Numbered from the stretch's first letter, positions 43,569-53,809 are shown. The stretch is DNA of 64,000 nucleotides from Dongia_B sp035539215 (GCA_035539215.1 DATLIX010000106.1:155366-219365); one strand, 5' to 3'. The notes: a model not told the origin generated them from the letters alone. Program-made: numbers and translations.

Positions 43569-44498
43569 ATGGCCGATATAGGGTCTCTGTCGTTCACGGC
43601 GGAAATGCCGGCCGGCCAATGGTGGCTTGCCAGAAACTTGCCGTCCGTTGCGCCGGTGCAGCCCAATCTGCTCGGCGCGATCGGTCGCGGAGACATCACC
43701 GCAGAGCCCTTCGACCATGTTCTGCGCCACAGAGTCCTGCCGGAAGCCTGCTATGCGGCACTGCAAGACAGCTTTCCCGCTCTGGAAACCATCATGGCCG
43801 GCCGCAAGGTCGATGCCGGCAACGCCGCGGTACGGCTGTCGGCCATCGAAATCCTGCGCAGCCCGCGCATCGCCAGCGCGTGGCGAGACTTCTTTGCCTT
43901 CCATACCTCAGCCGACTTCTGGGCCGAGATCGTCAGGGTCTTCGGCCCGCTCATCCGCAACACCTATCCGCAGATCGAGCAGCGTTTCGGCCGGCCCTTG
44001 GAAGACCTGCGGGTCGGCGTCCGCGGCAGCGGCGAAGCGGCCGATGTCCGGCTCGACTGCCAGTTCGTCATGAATACGCCCGGCACGGAGCGCGGGTCGG
44101 TCAAGACGCCGCATGTCGACAAGCGGCAGACGCTGTTTTCCAGCCTGTTCTATCTGCGCGATGCGGCGGATGAGACGGAGGGCGGCGATCTCGATCTCTA
44201 TGCCTGGAAACGCCAGCCGCGTTTCCTCACCTACCGCATGATCCTGCCGGAGGATATCGAGCACCGGCGCCGCATCGGCTATGCGGCCAATACCATGATC
44301 TGCTTCGTGAACACGCCGCAGGCCGTGCACGGCGTCTCGGCCCGGGCGCCCTCGACGGTGCCCCGGCGCTATATCAATCTGGTCGCCGAACTGCCGTTCC
44401 ACCTGTTTTCCGCCAATTATCTCGGCCTGCCGGCGCGGCTCTGGTATTGGAAGCAGGCTGGGCAGGTGCGCCGGCGCCAGGTCGGATCGGATTACTGA
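43569..44498 (+). CDS. 2OG-Fe(II) oxygenase-like protein
   Basis: The 309-residue protein has the facial triad of this superfamily: TPHVDKRQTLFSSLFYLRD (His and Asp as iron ligands), GGDLDLYAW, then NTPQAVHGVSAR (second His) and an Arg in TVPRRYINLV for 2-oxoglutarate. The double-stranded beta-helix lies around residues 175-285. It likely hydroxylates a protein, lipid or glycan; no neighbour tells which. A GAGGGG site supports the ATG at 43569. Confidence 0.78.
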   Translation: MADIGSLSFTAEMPAGQWWLARNLPSVAPVQPNLLGAIGRGDITAEPFDHVLRHRVLPEACYAALQDSFPALETIMAGRKVDAGNAAVRLSAIEILRSPRIASAWRDFFAFHTSADFWAEIVRVFGPLIRNTYPQIEQRFGRPLEDLRVGVRGSGEAADVRLDCQFVMNTPGTERGSVKTPHVDKRQTLFSSLFYLRDAADETEGGDLDLYAWKRQPRFLTYRMILPEDIEHRRRIGYAANTMICFVNTPQAVHGVSARAPSTVPRRYINLVAELPFHLFSANYLGLPARLWYWKQAGQVRRRQVGSDY

Positions 44499-44510
44499 GG
44501 ATCCGCGCGC

Positions 44511-44834
44511 TTACGCCGAGCCCAGCCCCATTTGCGCCTGCGCATGAACGAGACGCCATTCCAGAATGCGGACGGATTTCCGCAAGCCGGTCGGCCAGAA
44601 GGGATCGGCCTGCACCAGGCGGGCGATCTCTTCGGCGCTGTCGCCCCGCACCAGCCACATCCCGCCGGCTGCCGCGCCGCTGGTCGTATCGCTGAGAGGG
44701 CCGGCCGCGGCGATCCCGGGGTGACGCGCGAGAAAATCGCGATGCGCGGCCATGTGCAGAGATCGCATATCGGCGAAGGCATCGTCATCCTCAAAGAGGA
44801 CGCAATAGACGGTCTTTGCGGCGGGTTGGGTCAT
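44511..44834 (-). CDS. YCII-related domain protein
   Basis: The 107-residue protein has a YCII-like ferredoxin fold: VYCVLFEDDDAFADMRSLHM, the conserved His-x-x-His in HMAAHRDFL, then GGMWLVRGDSAEEIARLVQA and DPFWPTGLRKSV. Related proteins are small enzymes or ligand-binding proteins. An AAAGGAG site precedes the ATG. It is convergent with the 2OG oxygenase and divergent from the LysR gene at 45009, which may control it. Confidence 0.85.
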   Translation of the reverse strand: MTQPAAKTVYCVLFEDDDAFADMRSLHMAAHRDFLARHPGIAAAGPLSDTTSGAAAGGMWLVRGDSAEEIARLVQADPFWPTGLRKSVRILEWRLVHAQAQMGLGSA

Positions 44835-45008
44835 GCAATTTCTCCTTTCGGCCGAACATAGCGCGCGCCGGCGCCGGCAGGTCTCGGCAAAAAAGCCGGA
44901 AGCCTCGGCAAATATGCCTTCCGGTGCAGATTTATATTTTCCGCGGCCGCACCATTGTCTCCGTCCGGCGGTAGGCTGCACAATGCGGACGCAGCAGGAG
45001 GTGCCGGA

Positions 45009-45896
45009 ATGAAAAGTGAATGGGACGATTTGCGGATCATTCTTGCCATTGCACGTGGCGGTTCGTTCAGCGAAGCGGCGCGGAAGATGGCGATCAACGA
45101 AAGCACCGTCATCCGCCGCCTGGCCCAGGCGGAGCGACGTTTCGCCGCGCGTCTCTTCGAACGCAAGCGCGGCCGGCTTGAACCGACCGCCGCCGGTCGG
45201 CAGGTCGTCGAGAAGGCCGGCCGGATCGAAGCCGACTATCAGGCGGCGATCGATGCCGTTTCCGGGCAGGATACGCGGATCGCCGGCAATGTGCGGCTGA
45301 CGGCGGTGCCGCTTGTCGTCAACCATGTGCTGGTGCCCGCATTGCCGGATCTCCTGCAGCGCCATCCGGAAATCGCGCTGCAATTCATCGCCGAGCCGCG
45401 CGCGCTCAGCCTGGAGGACCGCGAGGCCGATATCGCGCTGCGTTTCGCGCGTCCCGCATCGGGCACCCGCTGTCTGACCCGCAAATTGGCGGATATCGCC
45501 TATGGCCTCTATGGAGCGGCGGATCGCGATCCCGCCGCCCTGGCCTGGATCGGCTATGAGCCGCAGATGAAGGATCTGCCGCAGATGCGCTGGGTCGACG
45601 AGATGAGCGCGCCAGGCGCGGCGCGCCTCAGCGTGAACGATGCCGAGACGATGCTGGCCGCGATCCGGGCCGGACAAGGCAAGTCCTTCCTGCCCGTCGC
45701 AATCGGTGATCGCCAGGCCGATCTCCACCGCCTTGATCGTGGCGAGCGCGTGTGGCTGCGGGAGCTGTGGCTGATGGTGCATCGGGATTTGCGGCGCCAA
45801 CCGCGCATGGTTGCGGCGATCGACTGGGTCAAGGGTATCTTTGCGCGGCCGGCCTCGCTGGCGACCTCAAGAACCGTCGCCGCACGACAGTCTTAA
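45009..45896 (+). CDS. LysR family transcriptional regulator
   Basis: The 295-residue protein opens with the helix-turn-helix (SFSEAARKMAINESTVIRRL, then AERRFAARLFERKRGRLEPT) and follows with the LysR effector domain. An AGGAGGTG site is ideally placed before the ATG at 45009. The divergent YCII gene is its likely target. Confidence 0.9.
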   Translation: MKSEWDDLRIILAIARGGSFSEAARKMAINESTVIRRLAQAERRFAARLFERKRGRLEPTAAGRQVVEKAGRIEADYQAAIDAVSGQDTRIAGNVRLTAVPLVVNHVLVPALPDLLQRHPEIALQFIAEPRALSLEDREADIALRFARPASGTRCLTRKLADIAYGLYGAADRDPAALAWIGYEPQMKDLPQMRWVDEMSAPGAARLSVNDAETMLAAIRAGQGKSFLPVAIGDRQADLHRLDRGERVWLRELWLMVHRDLRRQPRMVAAIDWVKGIFARPASLATSRTVAARQS

Positions 45897-45942
45897 CGTT
45901 GCCGCTGCGCAATGACTTCAGTTTTGTCGCTGCGCGACGGCT

Positions 45943-48900
45943 CTAGTTTTGTCGCTGCGCGACGACGGCAGCGAGCTTGGCGGCATCGAGGGGTTTTTCC
46001 AGCACGTCGTCCATGCCGGCGGCGAGATAGTCGTCGCGGCTGGTGATGTCGAGATCGGCGGTGAGGCCGATGATCATCACCTTGGCGGCATTGCCTTCGA
46101 GGGCGCGGATCTGCCGCGTGGCATCGAGCCCGCTCATTTTCGGCATCTGGCCGTCCATCAGGATGAGATCGAGATCGCCGGCCGTGGCACGCTCCACCGC
46201 CTCGAGGCCGTCGGAGACGCATTCGACATGGTGATGCAGCCGCTGCAGCAACACGGAAGCGAGGCGCTGGTTGAGATTGCTGTCGTCGGCGACCAGGATG
46301 CGCAGCCCGCTGGCCGGTGCGTCGGCAGCTGCAGCGGGCGCGGCATCGGTTGCCGTTGCCTGTGGCGCGGCGGTTGCGGCCGCGGCTTGATCCGCCGTTG
46401 CGGGGGGGAGCGACCCGGCACCGGCCGGAGGGGTTGGCAGCGGCGCCGTGAACGGCAGTGGCTGCGCCACCGGCGGCAGGTCGGGCGACCAGGGCAGCCG
46501 TACGGTCACGGTCGTGCCCTGGCCTTTGGCGCTGACCACCTGTACGTCCCCGCCATGCAGTTCGGCCAGCGACTTGACCAGCGGCAAGCCAAGGCCGGTC
46601 CCCTGCATATCCTTCGACCAGGTGGTGATGATCTGGCCATAGGGCTGCAGCGCCCGCTGCAGTTCTTCCGCCGTCATGCCGATGCCGCTATCGGCGACGA
46701 TGATGTCGGCGCCGGCCGCGCCGGCATGACGGATATCCAGCGTGACGGTGCCGCCGGCCGCGGTGAACTTGACGGCATTGGATAGGAGATTGAGCAGGAT
46801 CTGCCGCAAGGCGCGTTCATCGCCATGCAGGACGGGACAGGCGTCGCCGCGCGGCAGGATCAGTTCAACGCTGCGTTCGGCCGCCATGGCGACCACCAGG
46901 TTGGTCGATTGCGCCACCAGCTCGCCGGTTGACACCTGATTGACCTGCAGCTCCCGCTGGCCCGCTTCGATCTTGGAGAGATCGAGGATGTCGTTGATCA
47001 GCGACAGCAGGTAGCTGCCGCCATCATGAATGAACTCGGCATATTCCTTGTAAGCCGGGGGCTCGATGTGACCGAACATCTCCTTGCGGATGATATCGGA
47101 GAAACCGAGGATGCCGTTCAGCGGCGTGCGCAATTCATGCGACATGTTCGCCAGGAAGCGCGACTTCCCCATATTGGCGGTTTCGGCAATCTGCCGCAGG
47201 CGGTCGCGCTCGGAAGCCAGCCGGGTGAGGGACCTTGCCTGCCTCTCCAACTGCGCCTTCACCGCCGAGAGGTCTTCCTCGCGCCGCTTCTGGATGGTGA
47301 TGTCGGTATAGACATTGACGAAGCCGCCATCCGAGGTGGCGTGGTGGCTGATCAGGATGCAGCGGCCATTGGTCAGCCGGCCCTCGCCGACGAAGGTTTC
47401 GCGCGAGGCGAAGACCGCCATCCACTCGCGCACGAAATCTTCCACTTGCTGCGGCGTCTCCACGTCGGGGTATTCGCCATGGCCGGCGCCATAGCGCAGC
47501 ACGTCCTCCATCAGTGCGCCGACCTTGAAGGCCGGCGCCGAGGCGGGATACATCCGCTGCGCCTCGCTGTTGAGCATGACGATGCGCTGCTCGCGGTCGA
47601 GCAGGACGAAGCTCTCATTGATGCTCTCGATCGCATCGCGCAAGCGCGTTTCCGCCTGTTTGACAGCGGTGATATCGGTCCACAACCCGACATAGCCGCC
47701 ATCGGTGGTCCGCCGCTCCGTCACCCGCAGCCATCGTCCGTCGGTCCATTGCACCTCCAGCGGCTCATCGGGGGGATGGCGATGCTGCTCCATGCGCCAA
47801 GCCTTCCAGGCCGCGCGATCCTTGACGGCGTCGACGGCCGTCAGCTCGCCATCGGCGAAGGCGCTGAATATCTCCTCGAAACTGTGACCGACGGGGTTGC
47901 CGAAACGGGCCCGCGTGCCGGCATCGATGAACCCTTCATTGCAGAGCACCAGCCGGTCATTGGCGTCGAACAGCGCGAAGCCGCTTTCCATCACATCGAT
48001 GGCGGCGCGCAATTGCGCCTCCGCCTTCAAAAGCGGCGTGACATCGGAATGGACGCCGATCAGCCGGGTGGCGCGCCCGTCAGCATCCCGCACCGGTACG
48101 GCGCGGACATGGATGTGCAGGAGATCGCCGTTGCTGTGGCGCTCGCGCCGGATGAAATCGACGCTGTCGCCGTCGCCGGCGATCAGGTTGGCAAATTCCT
48201 GTCGGCTGATCTGGCGGTCATGTGGCAGGATGAGGTCTTCCCAGGCTTCCTGGCGTGGCGGCAGGCTGCCCTCGGCGTAGCCGCGCATTTCGCTGCAGCG
48301 CGGCGCCGTCCAGTATTCGCCGCTCTCGAGATTCCAGTCCCAGATGCCGTCGCGGCTGCCCTTCACCGCCAGTTCGAAACGCTCGTTGCTGGCCCGGAGG
48401 GCGGCGGTCATCTCCCGCGCCAGCGCCGTCGCCCGGTCGCGCAGGGCCAGCAGCGTGCTGATCAAGGCTGCCAGCAGGGTGAAGAAGGCCAGCAGGCCGG
48501 CACCGAAGAAAATGGCGATGCGCTTTCCGTCGGTGACGAAGCCGGTGCCGCGCGACCAGGCGATGGTGAAGACCTGGCCATGAAGCGTCACCGTGCTCTG
48601 GCGCTCCAACTGGAAAGGCGGCCGCGGCGGCGACGTCTCCGAGATGGGGCCGCGGACGGGGGTCTCAAGGCCGGCAAAGACCAGATCCTCGGGCCGCATC
48701 GTCGGGCCTTCGTAGATCCGCAGGCGCAGTTCCCTGAAATAGGCGCCGAGGGCGCGGGTGAAGAAGGATTCGGCGGTGAAGGGCGCATAGATCCAGCCCT
48801 TGAATTCTTGCCGCGCCGGTTTGCCCAGGCTGGATTGCGACCGGCTGGACTGATCGGAAGTGGACTGATCGGGGGCCGATTGATCGGGCGCGGGTTCAGT

Positions 48901-50409
48901 CGCGGCATAGATCGGCAGGAAAATGAGAAAACCGGCCTGGCGCCGCTGTTCCTGGAGGAGATTGATGCGCGACGTGATCACCGGCTTGCCGCTGTCGCGG
49001 GCCTCCAGAGCGGCCGCGCGCCGGTTCGGCTCGCTGGCGATATCAAGGCCGATCGCGGCGCCGTTGCGGCTTTCGGGCTCGGCATAGAGGATCACCAGAT
49101 GCAGCGGATAGGCGGCATCCTGCGGCGGAACGCCCGGCACCTGCTTCAGCGCGAAATCCGGCGCGCCATCGGCCCTGGCGGCGGCGATGAAAGCGGCGAG
49201 GTCCATCGGCGCCACTTGTGCCACCACGCCAAGCCCATAAAGGCCGGGATCTATAACGGCCATGTCCAGGCGATCGACATAAGCGCGCCAATCCGTCCGG
49301 CTGACCGACGACGAGGCGGCGAACAAGCCGGCGCCGCCGCGCAGCTGGGCAACATAATCCTCCATCGTCTCGCGGATCTCGGCCAGCGCCTGATCGATGA
49401 GATCGGTGAAGCGGCGATCGTCGGCCTGCTGCTGCCGCTGCTCGATGGTGAGGAAGATGCCGGCGCTGATGGCGCAGCCGATCAGGAAGACGAGGCCCGG
49501 AATGGCCGAACGCGCGCTGATCCGTTCCGAGAAGACCATGCCGGCCAGAGCGAGTGCCGCCAGCATGGCCTGCATGTTGAGCAGGCTGTCATTGAGCGAG
49601 ATATCGATAAAGGGACCCTTGCCGACGGCCGTGCCGCTGACCCAGATGACGGCGGCGGCGAGCGCCAGCCAGGTGCTGCCCCTGGCGCCGAACCAATGCC
49701 CCGCCAGCAGCACCAGCGGAAAGATCAGGAAGATCGTGGCGCGCAGCGAGGGATCGAGAAAGGGCAGGCAGCAGAGGGGCGCGCTGGCCAGCAGCAGGAT
49801 GACGATGCGTTCCGGTCTTTGCCGTCGGCCCGCGTCATCGGCCGGCCTGGCCGCATCGCGCCGCGCCAGCAGGGCAGCCGCCATCAGCAGGATGCCGAGC
49901 GCGTCGCCGGTCCACCAGGTCAGGCCGACCGCACCGCTCTGGCCGGGCGGGAGGGCACCGACGAGGGCAAGGCCGCCAAGCCCCAGCAGCATGCTGGGCA
50001 ACGGGGCGACGACGGCCGCCAGAACAAAGCCGGCGGTGCGGGCGATGGGAAACTGCTCGGCCTGAATGGTAACGGCGCGGCCGATGATCCAGCTGCCGAG
50101 CAGGGCCTCCAGCGTGTTGCCGAGTGAGATGGGCAGGGCTGAAACCGGCCCGCCGGTCAGCAGATTGGCGGCAAAGGCGCCGAGCGCGATTGCGGGCCAG
50201 AATCGCCGGCCGAACAGGACCAGGGTGGCAACGGCGATGCCGGAGGCCGGCCAGACGGGGGAAGCGCTCTGCTGCACGGTGGCCAGCAACAGGCCGAGGC
50301 GGGCCGCCGCGAAATAAAGCACAGCCAGAAGCAGGATGGCCGCCGGAAAGGCGACCCGACGCCGCCCGAGGGTCAGCGGCTCGTGCCAATTTGCCGGGGT
50401 GTCAGGCAC
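45943..50409 (-). CDS. Hybrid sensor histidine kinase MASE1-CHASE-PAS3-HisKA-HATPase-REC
   Basis: The 1488-residue protein starts at a GTG with AAGGAAA upstream. Order: MASE1 membrane domain (20-315), CHASE-like periplasmic domain (330-625) with an inserted Ser/Asp/Gln-rich loop (509-528), one more helix (631-656), three PAS domains (about 670-795, 800-920, 925-1045), HisKA with MSHELRTPL (His1091), HATPase with N box NLLSNAVKF and GTGLGLPL (1195-1305), Ala/Pro linker, and REC with LILMDGQMP (Asp1419). It senses a signal outside and passes phosphate from His to its own receiver; partner unknown. No response regulator gene is adjacent. Confidence 0.92.
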   Translation of the reverse strand: MPDTPANWHEPLTLGRRRVAFPAAILLLAVLYFAAARLGLLLATVQQSASPVWPASGIAVATLVLFGRRFWPAIALGAFAANLLTGGPVSALPISLGNTLEALLGSWIIGRAVTIQAEQFPIARTAGFVLAAVVAPLPSMLLGLGGLALVGALPPGQSGAVGLTWWTGDALGILLMAAALLARRDAARPADDAGRRQRPERIVILLLASAPLCCLPFLDPSLRATIFLIFPLVLLAGHWFGARGSTWLALAAAVIWVSGTAVGKGPFIDISLNDSLLNMQAMLAALALAGMVFSERISARSAIPGLVFLIGCAISAGIFLTIEQRQQQADDRRFTDLIDQALAEIRETMEDYVAQLRGGAGLFAASSSVSRTDWRAYVDRLDMAVIDPGLYGLGVVAQVAPMDLAAFIAAARADGAPDFALKQVPGVPPQDAAYPLHLVILYAEPESRNGAAIGLDIASEPNRRAAALEARDSGKPVITSRINLLQEQRRQAGFLIFLPIYAATEPAPDQSAPDQSTSDQSSRSQSSLGKPARQEFKGWIYAPFTAESFFTRALGAYFRELRLRIYEGPTMRPEDLVFAGLETPVRGPISETSPPRPPFQLERQSTVTLHGQVFTIAWSRGTGFVTDGKRIAIFFGAGLLAFFTLLAALISTLLALRDRATALAREMTAALRASNERFELAVKGSRDGIWDWNLESGEYWTAPRCSEMRGYAEGSLPPRQEAWEDLILPHDRQISRQEFANLIAGDGDSVDFIRRERHSNGDLLHIHVRAVPVRDADGRATRLIGVHSDVTPLLKAEAQLRAAIDVMESGFALFDANDRLVLCNEGFIDAGTRARFGNPVGHSFEEIFSAFADGELTAVDAVKDRAAWKAWRMEQHRHPPDEPLEVQWTDGRWLRVTERRTTDGGYVGLWTDITAVKQAETRLRDAIESINESFVLLDREQRIVMLNSEAQRMYPASAPAFKVGALMEDVLRYGAGHGEYPDVETPQQVEDFVREWMAVFASRETFVGEGRLTNGRCILISHHATSDGGFVNVYTDITIQKRREEDLSAVKAQLERQARSLTRLASERDRLRQIAETANMGKSRFLANMSHELRTPLNGILGFSDIIRKEMFGHIEPPAYKEYAEFIHDGGSYLLSLINDILDLSKIEAGQRELQVNQVSTGELVAQSTNLVVAMAAERSVELILPRGDACPVLHGDERALRQILLNLLSNAVKFTAAGGTVTLDIRHAGAAGADIIVADSGIGMTAEELQRALQPYGQIITTWSKDMQGTGLGLPLVKSLAELHGGDVQVVSAKGQGTTVTVRLPWSPDLPPVAQPLPFTAPLPTPPAGAGSLPPATADQAAAATAAPQATATDAAPAAAADAPASGLRILVADDSNLNQRLASVLLQRLHHHVECVSDGLEAVERATAGDLDLILMDGQMPKMSGLDATRQIRALEGNAAKVMIIGLTADLDITSRDDYLAAGMDDVLEKPLDAAKLAAVVAQRQN

Positions 50410-50688
50410 TGCGCGGCTTTCCTTCAGTAACCTCGGCTTTCACTGCTGGTGGCCTCCCGGGCTGCATGTCTCGCGCGCACGGACGGACATGTTTACCGCC
50501 AATTAACCTAATCGGCAGTCGTAAAGGAATCGTTGATCCAGCTCAAAACGATGATTTACGGGCCCTACGCTTCAATCGGCGAGAGGCGCCCGTGTCGGCC
50601 GATTGCTCCGCGGGAGAATTTCGTCATATCTCCGCCGGTCGGCGCGGGTTTCGCATCGGTTGCAAAAGCGCGATGAATTGCGGCCGGA

Positions 50689-51555
50689 TCAGACGGCGTA
50701 GCGCTTTTCCAGCGCATCATAATGTGGCTTGTCGACCAGGCGCTGGCGTTCGGCGAAGGGCATGACCAGGCCGCCGCCTTCATCGAGGATGCCGTGATCG
50801 CGCAGCGCCGCCAGCGCATTCTGCATGCCGAGCATTGCGCCTTGCAACGCGGCATTGGCATAGAGGACGAGGCTGAAGCCCATGTCCGCCGCCTGCGCCC
50901 GGTCGATGATCGGTGTCTTGCCGCCCAGCACCATGTTGAGCATCTGCGGCACCTGGAGACGCTGCGGCAGCTGGGCGAGATCGTCGAGGTTTTCCGGCGC
51001 CTCGACGAAGGTCATGTCCGCACCCGCTTCGATATAGCGGGCGGCACGCGCGATGGCGGCGTCGAAGCCCTCGACGGCGCAGGCATCGGTGCGGGCGACG
51101 ATCACCATGTCATGCCGCCGGGCATCGGCCGCAGCCTTGACCTTCATCACCATTTCATCGGCGCCGACCAGTTCCTTGCCGGCGAAATGACCGCAGCGTT
51201 TGGGGGCCGCCTGGTCCTCCAGCTGGATGGCGCTGGCGCCGGCCTGTTCCAGCGTCCGCACGGTGTGGCCGACATTGACGGCATTGCCGAAGCCGGTATC
51301 GGCATCGACGATCAACGGCAGGTCGGTGATGCCGCGGATCGCCAGCACATGCGCCGCCACCTGACTCAAATCCATGAAGCCGAGATCGGGCAGGCCGAGA
51401 TGCATGTTGGTGAGGCCGGCGCCGGTCAGATAAATCGCGCGGAAGCCGAGATCGGCGACCACGCGCGCGGCCAGCGCGTTGGGTGCGCCCGGCAGCAGCA
51501 CGCCGCGTTCGTTCTTCAACATGTCGCGCAGGACGGCGATATGGCTTGGCGTCAT
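50689..51555 (-). CDS. Isocitrate lyase/PEP mutase family enzyme
   Basis: The 288-residue protein has DADTGFG (residues 84-90, Mg binding) and the active-site KRCGH (119-123) in LEDQAAPKRCGHFAGK. The second motif marks lyases of the methylisocitrate-lyase type rather than mutases, so 2-methylisocitrate lyase or oxaloacetate decarboxylase activity is possible. There is no prp gene nearby. A GGGAGA site supports the ATG at 51555. The frame is open upstream to 51675. Confidence 0.87.
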   Translation of the reverse strand: MTPSHIAVLRDMLKNERGVLLPGAPNALAARVVADLGFRAIYLTGAGLTNMHLGLPDLGFMDLSQVAAHVLAIRGITDLPLIVDADTGFGNAVNVGHTVRTLEQAGASAIQLEDQAAPKRCGHFAGKELVGADEMVMKVKAAADARRHDMVIVARTDACAVEGFDAAIARAARYIEAGADMTFVEAPENLDDLAQLPQRLQVPQMLNMVLGGKTPIIDRAQAADMGFSLVLYANAALQGAMLGMQNALAALRDHGILDEGGGLVMPFAERQRLVDKPHYDALEKRYAV

Positions 51556-51758
51556 GGCAGGTCTCCCGGGTGGCAGGGGTGACGGAGGGGCGGGATGATG
51601 GCCGGCGCAAGCGATCGCCCCGCGGCTCCGGCAGCTAAGCACGATCCCGATGTCGCCGGAAGGCGTGTGTGGCATCTATCGACTTTGCTGCGCCCGTTCC
51701 GTAAGCTTGCGCCGCATGTCCGCAGCCCGGACCGTATGAACGCAATGCATCGAAGTAA

Positions 51759-52220
51759 ATGCCGGTGAAACCCCTTCTTCATTTCAGGCCCCATCCGGGG
51801 ACCTTCCTGTGCGGCGTCCTCGGCGTCCTCCTCCTGACGGCCTTGATCGGCTATCTGCAGCAGGGTTTCTTCGCAGGCCATTGGTGGTCGGCGCAATACA
51901 TGGCGAGTCTCCTGATTCCCTTCAGCCTGGTACCGGCGCTGATCTGGCTTGGCTATGTGCCCGCCAGGCTGGAATTCTCGCAGCATGCGATGCTTATCCG
52001 CCTGCCTTTCCGGCCGGCCCGCGAATTGCCCTGGAGCGATCTGCGCTATTGGCGACAGAACGCCAACATGTTGTTTGTCGTGCAGTTCCGCTCGGGCGAG
52101 TTTCAGCTGCCCCTGTTTGCCTTTTCGAGAGCGCAGCGGCGGCAATTCACCGGCTTCATGAGCGGCCGTTTTCCGCAATACGAGGTGAAGGGCTGGCTCG
52201 CGCGCCGACGCGCCCGCTAG
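51759..52220 (+). CDS. Membrane protein with bacterial PH-like domain
   Basis: The 153-residue protein has two membrane helices (about 15-38 and 48-68) and then a soluble beta domain (ARLEFSQHAMLIRLPFRPAR, LPWSDLRYW, FRSGEFQLPLFAFSRAQRRQF) similar to the bPH domains of small membrane proteins. Role unknown. It lies between two leftward genes and has only a weak ribosome site. Confidence 0.65.
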   Translation: MPVKPLLHFRPHPGTFLCGVLGVLLLTALIGYLQQGFFAGHWWSAQYMASLLIPFSLVPALIWLGYVPARLEFSQHAMLIRLPFRPARELPWSDLRYWRQNANMLFVVQFRSGEFQLPLFAFSRAQRRQFTGFMSGRFPQYEVKGWLARRRAR

Positions 52221-52254
52221 GCTGCCGCGGGACTGCCGCCGGCAGGAAGCCTGC

Positions 52255-53661
52255 TCAGCCGATCTCGTAGATGGCCATCGCCTCCTGGATGCCGCGCAAA
52301 GCCATGCGGCGGTGATTCAGGTGCAATGCCTTTTCGCCGATCAGCGCCTGGGCCTCGGGGTCTTCCACCACGGCACCCGTCGTCAGGATGGAGCGGGAGT
52401 CCGCCAGGTTCTGCAGCCGGGAGGCGATGTTCACGGTCTGACCGAAATAATCCTGCCGGTCGTTCAAGGTGACGGCCAGGCAGGCCCCTTCATGTATGCC
52501 GATCTTCAGCATGATGTCGTTGCGGCCGATCCGGTTATTCAGCTCCTCCATCGCCGCCCGCATCCGCAACGCGGCGGCCAAACCCTGCCGGGGTTCCGCA
52601 AAGGTCGCCATGACGGCATCGCCGATGGTCTTGACGATGGCACCGCCTTCCGCCGCGACGATATCGGTCAAGGCGCGGAAATGCGCGCGCACCAGATCAT
52701 AGGCAGCGAGATCGCCGATCCGTTCATAGAGCTCGGTCGAGCCCTTGAGATCGGTGAAGAGGAAGGTGAGGCTGGTGATCTTGAAGCGCTGGTCGATATC
52801 CAGCACCTCGGTGCGGTAGATGTCGCGGAAGGTCTGGTGGGTGAGAAGCTGCTTCGCCGTCAGAAACGGCACGCGCTTGCCGACGAGATCGAGCAAGCCC
52901 TTGCCTGCGACCCAGACCATCGGCAAAGCGCGATGGGCGGTCGTGTTTTCCAGCACGAGATCGAGCGGTCCCGGATGCAGAGCCACCGGTGCGCGCTGCA
53001 CATGGGCATCGTTGAGGCCGACCGCGAGTTCCTGCGGTTGCTCGGCCGGCGCACCGCCCGCTTCGATGAACTGGCCGGCATGGCTGACCGGGTCGAAGAC
53101 GATGACGGTGCCCGGCGGCAGCGAAACCCGCCGCCGCAGGCTCCTGAGGGCCGGCAGCTCCACCGCATCCAGCACCGTGTCGCCCATCAGCGGTGCGAGG
53201 CCGTCCGGCAGATCCATGCCGGAACTCCAATAGATCTGCCGCGTATAGTCCCAGAGCGGCAGGCTGTCGGGGTCATGGGCGGCGATCTTGCGCACCCGCG
53301 GGCTGACGGTGAAAGTTACCTCGATGGATTCGTCAAGCGAGGGCTCGGTATCCATGGCGCAGAAGCTGCAGCTGTAACGCTCCTGGTCGATCTCGCGCAG
53401 CGAGGCGCCGGCATGCAAAGTGCCGGCACAGCTGCGGCAGAGCAGGTTCCAGCCGAGCTCGAAGAGGCCGAGGCGGGTGCCGTGCAGGAAGGTGGCGATG
53501 GTGTCCTGTTCGCTGAAACCGTGTTCCGCGGCAAAGCGCAGCGGATTGATACGATTCAGTTGCGCGTCCGGCGCATGCGTGACGATCTGCCGGAGCGCCC
53601 GGGCAACATCCGGCGCAGCATATTGCTCAAGCGTGGCGAAAAGCGATGGGGTATCAACCAT
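52255..53661 (-). CDS. Class III adenylate/guanylate cyclase with DUF5939-like N-terminus
   Basis: The 468-residue protein ends in a CHD cyclase domain (about residues 295-440): LTFLFTDLKGSTELYERIGD (metal Asp), IVKTIGDAVMATF (second metal Asp), and QDYFGQTVNIASRLQNLAD. The first part has a DUF5939-like segment with four Cys (CRSCAGTLH, CSFCAMD) that look like a small zinc site. The signal that controls it is unknown. A GGAGGAG site precedes the ATG. Product should be cAMP or cGMP; substrate-specifying residues were not resolved. Confidence 0.88.
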   Translation of the reverse strand: MVDTPSLFATLEQYAAPDVARALRQIVTHAPDAQLNRINPLRFAAEHGFSEQDTIATFLHGTRLGLFELGWNLLCRSCAGTLHAGASLREIDQERYSCSFCAMDTEPSLDESIEVTFTVSPRVRKIAAHDPDSLPLWDYTRQIYWSSGMDLPDGLAPLMGDTVLDAVELPALRSLRRRVSLPPGTVIVFDPVSHAGQFIEAGGAPAEQPQELAVGLNDAHVQRAPVALHPGPLDLVLENTTAHRALPMVWVAGKGLLDLVGKRVPFLTAKQLLTHQTFRDIYRTEVLDIDQRFKITSLTFLFTDLKGSTELYERIGDLAAYDLVRAHFRALTDIVAAEGGAIVKTIGDAVMATFAEPRQGLAAALRMRAAMEELNNRIGRNDIMLKIGIHEGACLAVTLNDRQDYFGQTVNIASRLQNLADSRSILTTGAVVEDPEAQALIGEKALHLNHRRMALRGIQEAMAIYEIG

Positions 53662-53809
53662 CTGTCGACTCCTCCGATCCGGGTTTGTCGCTCTGTCAAG
53701 GGGAAGATAGGCGACGACGTATCGCAGTTCGAGGGAATTATTTCGCCGACGCGCTGTAACCTTTCGGCAAAGCTTGCGAAGCCTCGCCCTCTCGCGCTCT
53801 CGCAGAAGA

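Noticed and set aside
47026..50127. Open frame of 1033 codons on the plus strand
   Set aside because: Antisense to the histidine kinase. High GC removes stop codons from the opposite strand; the product has no domain and is Arg/Gly/Ala-rich.
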